5,288 nucleotides of DNA. It comes from an uncultured Spirochaetales bacterium. GTDB lineage: Bacteria > Spirochaetota > Spirochaetia > Sphaerochaetales > Sphaerochaetaceae. The translations under genes were made by a program, and so were the position numbers. The DNA lies in the NCBI GenBank assembly GCA_945947045.1, contig CAMEXG010000142.1, positions 1 through 5,288 on the forward strand, in the 5' to 3' direction. The notes beneath the pieces were generated by a model. That model did no database searches. It saw only the letters and a list, made by a program, of their open reading frames with translations, and was not told where the DNA came from. This document shows, piece by piece, positions 1-5,288 of this stretch (positions are counted from its first letter, which is position 1; the number at the start of each line of letters is the position of its first letter).

Positions 1-845
1 ATATCGTCGTCGCTCTTCTCTTGCTCGAAGCCTTCCTCTATTCCCATTTCATCCACTACATCCAACAGGTGGTTATATTCCTCGTCGCTGATGGAGCAAA
101 GACTGGGATCCTCTTTCGGAGGAACGAATTGGCACATTAGTGAAAGATAGAAATTGTCTTTATATCGCTGGCCGAAGATTCTCAGAAACTTCTCTGAGGC
201 CCATACTGTCCCAGGAAAGACCAAGTGTCTGATAATAGTCCCCTTCATAGCATTTAAGTCTGTCTCTCCATGACGGGCTTTGATCCAATCCATTACTGGA
301 AGTATGGAGGAGGCATATGTACTTCTTCCGCAGAACACTCCGGCCACCCTCTTACTAAGTGTCTTGCAGTCCAGTAAGTAAATATCGATGTAAGGGTCTA
401 TAAGTTCCAGACCATGTATATTTTCATATCCTGAACTATTCCAGACTACAGGGAGCTTGAATCCCTTTTCTTTGGCTTTATCCAGGGCAAGGATAATAGA
501 TGGAATAAAGTGGGTGCCTGTAACAAGATTAAGAGTTGTGGCTCCCATACTCTCCAAGTCCAGCATCAAAGAAGCCAGTTCGTCTATTTCCACATAAATA
601 CCCTGGTTCTCTCCGTCACTACCTGATATCTGGCGGTTTTGGCAATATGCACAATGGAGAGGGCAACCTGTAAAGAAAATCATGCCTGAACCTTTTTCCC
701 CCACTAAAGGCGGCTCTTCACCCCTGTGTAATCCTACCCAGGCTATTTTGACTTTATCACTCTGCCTGCAGACTCCTCTTTCACCCTTATTTCTATCGAC
801 TCTGCACATATTGGGGCAAAGAGTGCATTCTTTATATTCATCCAT
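1..845 (-). CDS. Radical SAM protein of the PflX/COG1313 type (pyruvate formate-lyase activase-like), 3' end cut by window edge
   Basis: Translating the complement from the ATG at 845 gives 281 uninterrupted codons with no stop before base 1, so the extreme C-terminus is missing. The radical SAM signature Cx3CxxC is at residues 61-68 (GCPLHCAYCQN), which binds the 4Fe-4S cluster that cleaves S-adenosylmethionine. An N-terminal Cys set precedes it (C7xxC10xxxC14 and C26, within 'CTLCPNMCRVDR' and 'GVC'), typical of the PflX/COG1313 group. Later motifs 'NLVTGTHF', 'VVWNSSGYE', 'DIYLLDCK' and 'IIRHLVFPG' also fit that group. Family members run to about 300 residues, so little is lost. The group resembles glycyl-radical-enzyme activases, but its substrate is generally unknown and no glycyl-radical enzyme is visible here. 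An ATG at 854 is also in frame, but the GGAG at 856-859 lies only 1 nt from it and 10 nt from the ATG at 845, so 845 is preferred. It is divergent from the patatin gene. The family call is firm; the specific reaction is unknown. Confidence 0.93.
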   Translation of the reverse strand, partial: MDEYKECTLCPNMCRVDRNKGERGVCRQSDKVKIAWVGLHRGEEPPLVGEKGSGMIFFTGCPLHCAYCQNRQISGSDGENQGIYVEIDELASLMLDLESMGATTLNLVTGTHFIPSIILALDKAKEKGFKLPVVWNSSGYENIHGLELIDPYIDIYLLDCKTLSKRVAGVFCGRSTYASSILPVMDWIKARHGETDLNAMKGTIIRHLVFPGTVWASEKFLRIFGQRYKDNFYLSLMCQFVPPKEDPSLCSISDEEYNHLLDVVDEMGIEEGFEQEKSDDD

Positions 846-984
846 AACCGACATACTCCGATTATATTATTTGTCACAACTCTAAAAAAGAGGATAAGAG
901 GGACAATATGAGTCAAACAATAAAATGAATCAAAACGCTCCCAAGGACTATTCAAATTAAAAGAAGGGAACTATCTTTATCATC
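846..984. promoter_or_regulatory. Divergent intergenic region between the radical SAM and patatin genes
   Basis: This AT-rich spacer must hold the promoters of both flanking divergent genes. The complement of 861-866 reads TATAAT, a perfect -10 hexamer for the radical SAM gene. Its -35 position (about 884-889) is only a T-run, and transcription would start almost at the first ATG, so the assignment is weak. On the plus strand TTGTCA (871-876) lies 16-17 nt before GATAAGA (893-899), a mediocre promoter pair for the patatin side. TTGTCACAA (871-879) is a 9-bp perfect palindrome that could be an operator half or chance. The region also holds the two micro-ORFs described separately. No terminator or RNA gene is seen. 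Confidence 0.35.
908..960 (+). other. Two overlapping micro-ORFs in the patatin leader (possible leader peptides)
   Basis: AGAGGG at 897-902 is a good Shine-Dalgarno sequence 5 nt before an ATG at 908 that opens a 6-codon frame, MSQTIK, ending in TGA at 926-928. An ATG at 925 overlaps that stop (ATGA) and opens an 11-codon frame, MNQNAPKDYSN, ending in TAA at 958-960. This second frame is in phase with the patatin gene 25 nt further on. The arrangement is what translational coupling of a leader peptide would look like, and the patatin ATG itself has only a distant ribosome site. The frames are so short that chance is a serious alternative, and no attenuator hairpin is obvious. Confidence 0.2.
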
Positions 985-2193
985 ATGTGGTTTGATTTTC
1001 TGAAACGGGGAAAGAAAGAAGATAAAAAAAAGGAAGTAAGATACATCCTGGCCGTTGATGGCGGAGGAATGAGGGGTATTGTACCTGCCTTTATTCTTAA
1101 AAAAACAAATGAAGAGCTGCGGAAAAGAGGAATACTCCGTCCTTTGTACTCATACTTTGATCTTGTTTCAGGAACCAGCACCGGAGCCTTGATCGCCCTT
1201 GGCCTCACTGCCCCTGTAGATAACCTGGGAATAAAAAAAGAGGAAGGTGAAGATTGGGAAGTAACGGAAATTATAGAAAAGGGTAGATTCAGAAAAACCA
1301 CAGAAATAGTGAAAAAAGGCGAAATAGAGAGACTTGGAGACCCTGAGGAGCTTTTAAGTCTTTATACAGAAAACGGAAAGAAAATATTTATTCCCGATGA
1401 TGCCAAGGGAATATGGAGACTGGTGGGTAAAGTCACAAAGATGCTGGGGGACAAGTATGACACGGTACCTTTGGAGATGTTTCTCGACGAAGTCTACGGA
1501 GACACTCTCCTATCGGAGGCAAAGGTTCCCACCATGGCTGTAAGTACTGACACAAATGGATGTAAAAGCTTTATTTTCCGCTCTTGGGACAGCCATGGAT
1601 TTTTAGTCCGGGAGGCAGCCAGAGCCACAAGTGCCGCCCCAACCTACTTCGCCCCCGCTGTTTTCATAGACAGAGAAACAAATGAAAAGCTGACTCTTAT
1701 TGATGGAGGGATGATAGCAAACAACCCTATTTTGGCTACATACATTGAAGCGAGAAAGCTATATCCTAATGCAGACGAGTTTAGAATCCTCTCCATCTCT
1801 ACAGCTTCTTCCCTATGTGTTCTCCATCCGGAGGAATATACAACGAACTTAGAGTGGCTCTCTCACCTTACATCAGCCTATAGCAGCGCAAACATGAATA
1901 TTTCCCTTGAGGGTGTGGAGAGTATAAAGGGAGTGAGAGTCGATAGAATCTGGGAGCCGGTATTAGAGAAGAAAATCAAGTTGGATGATACGTCAAAAGA
2001 AGCTGTAGACGCTCTCATGGAGGCTGCAGAGAAAATCTGGGATATGGATAAGGAGAAGATTTACTCATTCTTAGATGAAGTAACCACGGCACCCATCCCA
2101 GACAGACTGGTTTTAAAGGATGAAAATAAGCTTAGAGAGAATCTCTTAGAGCTCGAAGAGCCTCAAAAAGACGCTCTCTACCTTCCCTCATAG
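985..2193 (+). CDS. Patatin-like phospholipase / acyl hydrolase
   Basis: The 402-residue product carries all patatin hallmarks. The oxyanion-hole motif DGGGMRG is at 25-31, the nucleophile elbow GTSTG at 63-67 puts the catalytic serine at 65, and the block EAARATSAAPTYFAP lies at 210-224. The second dyad residue is Asp240 in DGGMIANNP. Such enzymes hydrolyse acyl esters of phospholipids or neutral lipids. There is no signal peptide; the N-terminus (MWFDFLKRGKK, then more lysines) is aromatic and basic and could touch membrane, which is inference. Residues about 76-118 form a charged insert with an internal repeat between the nucleophile strand and 'EELLSLYTENGKKIF'. A roughly 150-residue helical tail follows the Asp motif. 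The ATG at 985 is used because no ATG/GTG/TTG lies between it and the in-frame TAA at 958, yet the nearest Shine-Dalgarno (AAGAAGGG, 961-968) is 16 nt away, which is long. The 3' end overlaps the convergent nucleosidase gene by 62 bp. The physiological substrate is unknown. Confidence 0.95.
   Translation: MWFDFLKRGKKEDKKKEVRYILAVDGGGMRGIVPAFILKKTNEELRKRGILRPLYSYFDLVSGTSTGALIALGLTAPVDNLGIKKEEGEDWEVTEIIEKGRFRKTTEIVKKGEIERLGDPEELLSLYTENGKKIFIPDDAKGIWRLVGKVTKMLGDKYDTVPLEMFLDEVYGDTLLSEAKVPTMAVSTDTNGCKSFIFRSWDSHGFLVREAARATSAAPTYFAPAVFIDRETNEKLTLIDGGMIANNPILATYIEARKLYPNADEFRILSISTASSLCVLHPEEYTTNLEWLSHLTSAYSSANMNISLEGVESIKGVRVDRIWEPVLEKKIKLDDTSKEAVDALMEAAEKIWDMDKEKIYSFLDEVTTAPIPDRLVLKDENKLRENLLELEEPQKDALYLPS
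1264..1329 (+). repeat. Short tandem peptide repeat inside the patatin insert
   Basis: Codons 94-103 (TEIIEKGRFR) and 106-115 (TEIVKKGEIE) are offset by 12 residues (36 bp) and share TEI, a hydrophobic residue, a charged residue, and KG. At DNA level only about half the positions match, so any duplication is old or kept by protein selection. It may form a beta-hairpin or surface extension near the active site. It is a modest similarity seen by eye. Confidence 0.45.
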
Positions 2194-2710
2194 AAAAAGA
2201 GATATCTCCGACGGTAGAATGGTCGCCTACAATATCTGAAACAAGCTTGACGGCATAAAAGGGAATACCCATTGAGAGGGCCGCAACGCCTACTCCATAT
2301 GCCTCCATATCTACACAGTCCGGTGAAAAAGAAGAGAATACATCTCTATAAGAAGAGGTAAATGTTCCAGATGACAGAAGAGTCAACCCCGACTTTCTAT
2401 CTGCCGTCCTAAGCTCTCTCTTAGTAGAACGGTTCCAGTCGATAGTAGCACCCAAAGGTAAATGCATGGCGGATAGGTCTTGGTCCGGGGTGACCACAGT
2501 GGAGAAAGAAACCACCTCCCCCCTTTTTATTCTGCCCAGGCTTCCGCAAGTTCCTACGCTCACTACAACGTCAGCCCCTGTCTTCACAATCTCGCCAGAA
2601 GCCTTTGCAGCTGCAAAAATAGGCCCCACACCGGAGACCAAAGTCAGGAAATTTCCTCCCAGTCCTTTGATCTCCGCCTTATCTGAGGCGACCACAAGTA
2701 TTTTTTTCAT
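2132..2710 (-). CDS. Compact nucleoside phosphorylase-family protein, MTA/SAH nucleosidase-like
   Basis: The 192-residue product fits the PNP/UDP phosphorylase family and looks most like 5'-methylthioadenosine/S-adenosylhomocysteine nucleosidases, which split adenine from the thioribose. Aligned by eye to E. coli MtnN, the N-terminal MKKILVVASDKAE supplies Glu13 (for E12), SGVG (26-29) the glycine loop, GTCGS (53-57) the GSAGG phosphate/ribose-site loop, VDMEA (133-137) the ribose-binding Met-Glu pair, and VSDIVGD (157-163) Asp159, equivalent to the catalytic D197. MtnN is about 230 residues; this protein lacks roughly 25 residues of the early beta-hairpin. Futalosine hydrolase or another nucleosidase is possible because the base pocket cannot be read from motifs alone. 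Its ATG shares one base with the hexokinase stop (TGATG), and a weak AGGA (2722-2725) lies 11 nt upstream, so translation is probably coupled. Its last 62 bp lie opposite the patatin 3' end. A run of seven A follows the initiating ATG. Confidence 0.88.
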   Translation of the reverse strand: MKKILVVASDKAEIKGLGGNFLTLVSGVGPIFAAAKASGEIVKTGADVVVSVGTCGSLGRIKRGEVVSFSTVVTPDQDLSAMHLPLGATIDWNRSTKRELRTADRKSGLTLLSSGTFTSSYRDVFSSFSPDCVDMEAYGVGVAALSMGIPFYAVKLVSDIVGDHSTVGDISFSMREGRERLFEALRALRDSL

Positions 2711-3990
2711 CAGATACAGAGTCCTGCAATAGCAGCTCCAATTGTAGGAGAGTTATCGATGGAGACAATCTGACAGACCTTTCCCTCCTTCTTCCAAAGA
2801 ATCTGGTCCAAATACTCTTTTACATAATCTTCAAGGAAACATGTCTTATAGAATGTAGTGCCGTCTGCATTGATGACTACAGGTCTTCTCGGGTCTTCAC
2901 CCTCGCCAGAAGCGATCACCGCTGCAGTAAGATTGAGGGCTGTAAGCTTACCGGACCTCTCTACAATGGAGCGCATAATGATATAAGCATTCTTAGCGTC
3001 TTCTTTGTTGGCGGAGAAGAAAGAGAGAGGATTTGAGAAGTCTCCGGCTTCCCTTAAGAAGCCACCTACATCCTTAGTCTCAAGATCATTCATCTCAGAT
3101 AGATTCTCTGCCGACTGGGAAGAGAACACTCCCTCTTTTGCAGCCTTCTTCAAGACAAAGAGGGTAAATGGTCCCAGGTAAGCGCCACTGATCTTCTTTT
3201 CCAGGTGATAGGCATTACTGTCTTTAGTAGTCTTCATGAACTCTGCATCAATTTCAGAGAGTTCCAACTTCAGGCAACCAGACTCTACGTTGATAATCTG
3301 ACTGCCTTCACTGAGTGTCAATTTCTTGATATTGGAGTTTCGTTCCACATATGCGGTATTTGTTCCTGTTCCGAGGATGAAGCCGATATATGTGGAAGCG
3401 TCTCCCTTATATGCAGCTTTTGCAGCAAGAAGAGTGGCGACAGTATCGTTGACGATACTTACTGTCATGCCTTCTGTGTCATAGCCCCTACTTGAAAGCT
3501 CTGAGAGCAGTTCTTTTCCAATTCTCTTACCGATTACTTCAGGAGCCTTGATCTCCTTACTGAACATAAGTGGGATACCGTCATGGTCGGGAGTGATTTC
3601 AGCAGCGTAAGAGAAACAGAAGCCTATCTTCTTGCTCTTGCCCATAAAACGCTCTATGTTATCTGCAAGAATAGAGAAGAACTCTTTTTTTGTGACTTCT
3701 TTCTTTGCTCCCGGCATACCGACTTTCTGGAAATCCGAGATTTCAGCCACACCGTCGTTAAATGTTACAAGGCAAGTTCTGAAGTTTGTTCCGCCAGCGT
3801 CCATGACAATTACACTTTCACCGTCAGGAATGTCATTCCCCGCCTCTGTATATGTAGCGATCATCGCCAACGAGCTCTCTTTTCCCTCCAAACCCCTCTT
3901 CATTTCAGAAGAGAAGAAATCGAGGACTTTGTCAGAGTCTACATCCTCTGCCCTTAAACCATGTCTTTTTAGAAAATCATATGCATCCAT
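2710..3990 (-). CDS. hxk: Hexokinase (eukaryote-type hexokinase family)
   Basis: This 426-residue protein should phosphorylate glucose or other hexoses with ATP at the entry to glycolysis, in the cytoplasm. It belongs to the eukaryote-type hexokinase family, not the ROK or Glk glucokinases. Visible motifs are phosphate-1 DAGGTNFR (64-71), the sugar-binding GFCFSYAAEIT (123-133; yeast GFTFSYP), SIVNDTVATLLA (178-189) with the catalytic base Asp182, phosphate-2 GFILGTGTNTAY (203-214), the sugar-binding glutamates in NVESG (E236) and EKKISGAYLG (E264), and the C-terminal ADGTTFYK (375-382; yeast ADGSVYNK). The length is near one yeast-type unit (about 480), slightly short, with no duplication. 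The key residues look intact. The start is supported by a strong Shine-Dalgarno. It sits 15 nt after the secreted-protein gene and overlaps the nucleosidase gene by one base, so it is probably the middle gene of an operon. Such hexokinases are known in spirochaetes and a few other bacteria. Confidence 0.95.
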   Translation of the reverse strand: MDAYDFLKRHGLRAEDVDSDKVLDFFSSEMKRGLEGKESSLAMIATYTEAGNDIPDGESVIVMDAGGTNFRTCLVTFNDGVAEISDFQKVGMPGAKKEVTKKEFFSILADNIERFMGKSKKIGFCFSYAAEITPDHDGIPLMFSKEIKAPEVIGKRIGKELLSELSSRGYDTEGMTVSIVNDTVATLLAAKAAYKGDASTYIGFILGTGTNTAYVERNSNIKKLTLSEGSQIINVESGCLKLELSEIDAEFMKTTKDSNAYHLEKKISGAYLGPFTLFVLKKAAKEGVFSSQSAENLSEMNDLETKDVGGFLREAGDFSNPLSFFSANKEDAKNAYIIMRSIVERSGKLTALNLTAAVIASGEGEDPRRPVVINADGTTFYKTCFLEDYVKEYLDQILWKKEGKVCQIVSIDNSPTIGAAIAGLCI

Positions 3991-3994
3991 AGAT

Positions 3995-4000
3995 ACCTCT
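3995..4000 (-). promoter_or_regulatory. Ribosome binding site of hexokinase
   Basis: On the minus strand AGAGGT lies 4 nt before the hexokinase ATG (its GAGG core is 5 nt away), inside the 15-nt gap after the secreted-protein stop codon. It is the clearest Shine-Dalgarno in the three-gene cluster and fixes the hexokinase start. By contrast, the upstream secreted gene has almost no such site and the downstream nucleosidase relies on a weak one. Confidence 0.75.
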
Positions 4001-4005
4001 TTTTA

Positions 4006-4611
4006 TCAGCCAGATTTCAGTCTATATTTTAAATCAACTTTATATTTTGACGAGTTGACAGTAAACATATTCGATTGTACTACAAGATTTCCTTTGCTGT
4101 CACCAAAGACTTCCAAAACACCTTTGACTCTCCACTCTTTACCCCTCTCTTTTAATGTGCAATCCGCTTTTATTGAAAGGGAAATCGAGGAAAGGTCCCT
4201 ACCTGACATCAATTCCAGTTCATCGGGATCTTTCTTCATATCTATTGAAATCTCTCCGTCCACGATCAAGTCGTCTTTCTCGTATCCCTTCTCTAATAGT
4301 ATTCTCTGTATTTGAATCATCAAAGAAGAACGTTGGGTGACGGCAAAGAGAGCACTATCTATGATACTGATATCTTTTGGTTTAGATGTGAGAGCATCAT
4401 AGTAGAGGGAAACATCTGAAGAATTGAAAACTACTTTTTCCGGGAACAGGCCCTCACCTTCTACATCCACCCCAGGCAGAATTAGACGAGGCATCGATGC
4501 AGAAGAAGCCATAACACTCAGCGTAATCGTCTCCATCTCTTCAAAACAAGGTGAAGAGAAGAGAGGAAACAGAGATAATACAAATAAAATAAGAACGAGT
4601 GTTTTCTTCAC
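4006..4611 (-). CDS. Small secreted protein of unknown function
   Basis: I do not recognise this 201-residue protein. It opens with a clear export signal: Met-Lys-Lys, then a hydrophobic stretch of leucine, valine and phenylalanine (about residues 5-18), ending at LFSSPC. Cys22 follows a proline, which does not fit a lipobox, so ordinary signal peptidase cleavage near Ser19-Ser20 is more likely than lipidation, though spirochaete lipoboxes are loose. The mature part has only two cysteines (22 and 151), a likely helix around 88-110, and alternating polar/hydrophobic segments at 115-198 that suggest a beta-sheet-rich periplasmic or outer-membrane-associated domain. The start is GTG at 4611: an in-frame TAG sits four codons upstream, and this start gives a normal Lys-Lys n-region. 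No good Shine-Dalgarno precedes it. It is probably the first gene of an operon with hexokinase and the nucleosidase. The gene is convincing; the function is unknown. Confidence 0.82.
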   Translation of the reverse strand: MKKTLVLILFVLSLFPLFSSPCFEEMETITLSVMASSASMPRLILPGVDVEGEGLFPEKVVFNSSDVSLYYDALTSKPKDISIIDSALFAVTQRSSLMIQIQRILLEKGYEKDDLIVDGEISIDMKKDPDELELMSGRDLSSISLSIKADCTLKERGKEWRVKGVLEVFGDSKGNLVVQSNMFTVNSSKYKVDLKYRLKSG

Positions 4612-4682
4612 TGTTTCAGTCTACTGTTTTTTCGTCTTTGGGCAATATCAAAGAGCGAGAATCTCTGATAGAATGTAATAAT
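4612..4682. promoter_or_regulatory. 71-bp divergent promoter region between the secreted-protein operon and sbcB
   Basis: Both flanking genes start away from this short spacer, so it should carry two promoters. On the minus strand TTGCCC, 16 nt, then TAGACT is a possible but poor -35/-10 pair that would leave almost no leader. TTGATA just upstream is a better -35 but has no -10 at proper spacing. On the plus strand TAGAAT (4669-4674) and the AT-rich TAATAATA next to the sbcB ATG are -10-like, without a good -35. The assignment rests mainly on gene orientation. Confidence 0.35.
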
Positions 4683-5288
4683 ATGAAGAACACTATACTT
4701 TGGTATGATTTAGAAACCTTCGGTCTTAATCCTCGTTATGATAGGATTGCACAATGCGCAGCCATCAGGACAGATATGGAGCTGAATGTAATCGATCAGC
4801 CATTACTTCTATATTCTAAGCTCTCCCCCGATTATCTTCCTGTGCCGGAGAGCTGTATGGTGACAGGAATCACACCTCAGATGGTAAATGAAATGGGAAT
4901 CAGGGAATCGGAGATGATCGAGAGACTTCTCTCTGAGATGATGAAGCCCGGCACCATCACCACAGGCTTCAACTCCATAGGATTTGATGATGAGTGTATC
5001 CGTTCCACTCTATATAGAAACCTTTATGACCCATATGAAAGAGAATACTCCAACGGCTGTTCCCGTTGGGATATTCTGAATCTAGTCAGAGCCACAAGAG
5101 ACCTTAGGCCTCAAGGCATGGTCTTTGATAAAAAGAACAGTGAAACAGGATATACATCCTTCAAGCTTACGGATCTTACAGAGGAAAACGGCATAGACCA
5201 GAAGGGAGCCCATGACGCCCTGGTGGACGTAAGAGCCACAATAAATGTAGCAAGGTTAATAAAGAAAAATCAGCCACGTCTTTGGGAT
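4683..5288 (+). CDS. sbcB: Exodeoxyribonuclease I (DEDDh 3'-5' ssDNA exonuclease), 3' part beyond window
   Basis: The first 202 codons align almost without gaps to E. coli exonuclease I (475 residues), which degrades single-stranded DNA 3' to 5' in recombination and mismatch repair. The DEDDh catalytic set is present: Asp9 and Glu11 in YDLETFG (E. coli D15, E17), Asp102 in FDDE (D108), and His177 and Asp182 in GAHDALVDV (H181, D186). Family-specific stretches also match, including QCAAIRTD, YLPVPES, TGITPQ, YRNLYDPY, SRWDILN and the 'KKNQPRLWD' block that ends the exonuclease domain. The SH3-like and C-terminal helical domains would follow beyond the right edge. The ATG at 4683 is chosen because it places the catalytic DxE at the usual distance. 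No strong Shine-Dalgarno is seen, and the frame stays open upstream without a better start. It is divergent from the secreted-protein operon. Confidence 0.96.
   Translation, partial: MKNTILWYDLETFGLNPRYDRIAQCAAIRTDMELNVIDQPLLLYSKLSPDYLPVPESCMVTGITPQMVNEMGIRESEMIERLLSEMMKPGTITTGFNSIGFDDECIRSTLYRNLYDPYEREYSNGCSRWDILNLVRATRDLRPQGMVFDKKNSETGYTSFKLTDLTEENGIDQKGAHDALVDVRATINVARLIKKNQPRLWD

Noticed and set aside
743..955. A 70-codon minus-strand frame over the radical SAM start and divergent spacer
   Set aside because: It is in a different phase from the radical SAM gene, whose N-terminal cysteine motifs clearly define the true frame.
957..1301. A 114-codon open frame on the minus strand opposite the patatin 5' end
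   Set aside because: It is antisense to the conserved patatin catalytic motifs, low in complexity, and has no supporting context.
985..2193. Patatin as a CBASS-type (CapV-like) antiphage effector
   Set aside because: CapV effectors are patatins, but no CD-NTase, Cap2/Cap3 or other defence gene is visible, and the neighbours look like housekeeping genes. A defence role cannot be supported from this window.
2199..2208. GAGATATCTC perfect palindrome just after the patatin stop as a terminator
   Set aside because: It is short, has no loop and no following T-tract, and lies inside the nucleosidase coding sequence.
2466..2732. Two plus-strand open frames (88 and 68 codons) opposite the nucleosidase
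   Set aside because: Both are antisense to conserved nucleosidase motifs and have no family features.
3632..4315. A 227-codon open frame on the plus strand
   Set aside because: It lies wholly antisense to the hexokinase start and the secreted-protein gene, is serine/phenylalanine-rich with no recognisable motif, and crosses the boundary of two well-supported genes. It is a shadow frame.
4543..4555. Lipobox (SSPC) making the secreted protein a lipoprotein
   Set aside because: The residue before the cysteine is proline, which signal peptidase II sites do not normally accept, so ordinary secretion was preferred.
4653..4667. AGAGCGAGAATCTCT inverted repeat in the sbcB leader as an operator
   Set aside because: Only 3-4 bp arms pair, which is expected by chance.

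Overview
The window looks like bacterial chromosome of moderate, slightly AT-leaning composition, densely packed with six protein genes on both strands. The gene mix fits an anaerobic, sugar-fermenting bacterium: a eukaryote-type hexokinase, a glycyl-radical-enzyme-activase-like radical SAM protein, a patatin-like acyl hydrolase, a small nucleoside phosphorylase-family hydrolase and an E. coli-like exonuclease I. A spirochaete (Treponema/Sphaerochaeta-like) is my best guess, mainly because of the bacterial hexokinase. That is an inference; there is no rRNA or other decisive marker. No RNA genes, mobile elements, CRISPR arrays or phage genes were seen.

Layout from left to right. (1) Minus strand, running off the left edge: a radical SAM protein of the PflX/COG1313 type, nearly complete. 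(2) A divergent intergenic region of about 140 bp, with an AT-rich promoter-like core and two tiny overlapping reading frames, the first behind a good Shine-Dalgarno sequence. (3) Plus strand: a 402-residue patatin-like phospholipase with an intact Ser-Asp dyad and an unusual charged, internally repeated insert. (4) Minus strand, three genes in tight order (transcription right to left): a small secreted protein of unknown function, then hexokinase, then a compact MTA/SAH-nucleosidase-like protein. Hexokinase and nucleosidase share one base (TGATG), and the nucleosidase 3' end overlaps the convergent patatin 3' end by 62 bp with no intergenic space. (5) A 71-bp divergent spacer, then exonuclease I (sbcB) on the plus strand, cut by the right edge.

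The three-gene minus-strand cluster is probably one operon. Hexokinase makes hexose 6-phosphate for glycolysis. The nucleosidase probably cleaves the N-glycosidic bond of MTA, SAH or a related nucleoside. The secreted protein has no visible link to either. The patatin, radical SAM and sbcB genes look like independent transcription units. I do not see a complete new multi-gene system. The most unusual features are the 62-bp antisense coding overlap, the patatin insert, the leader micro-ORFs and the hexokinase-nucleosidase coupling.
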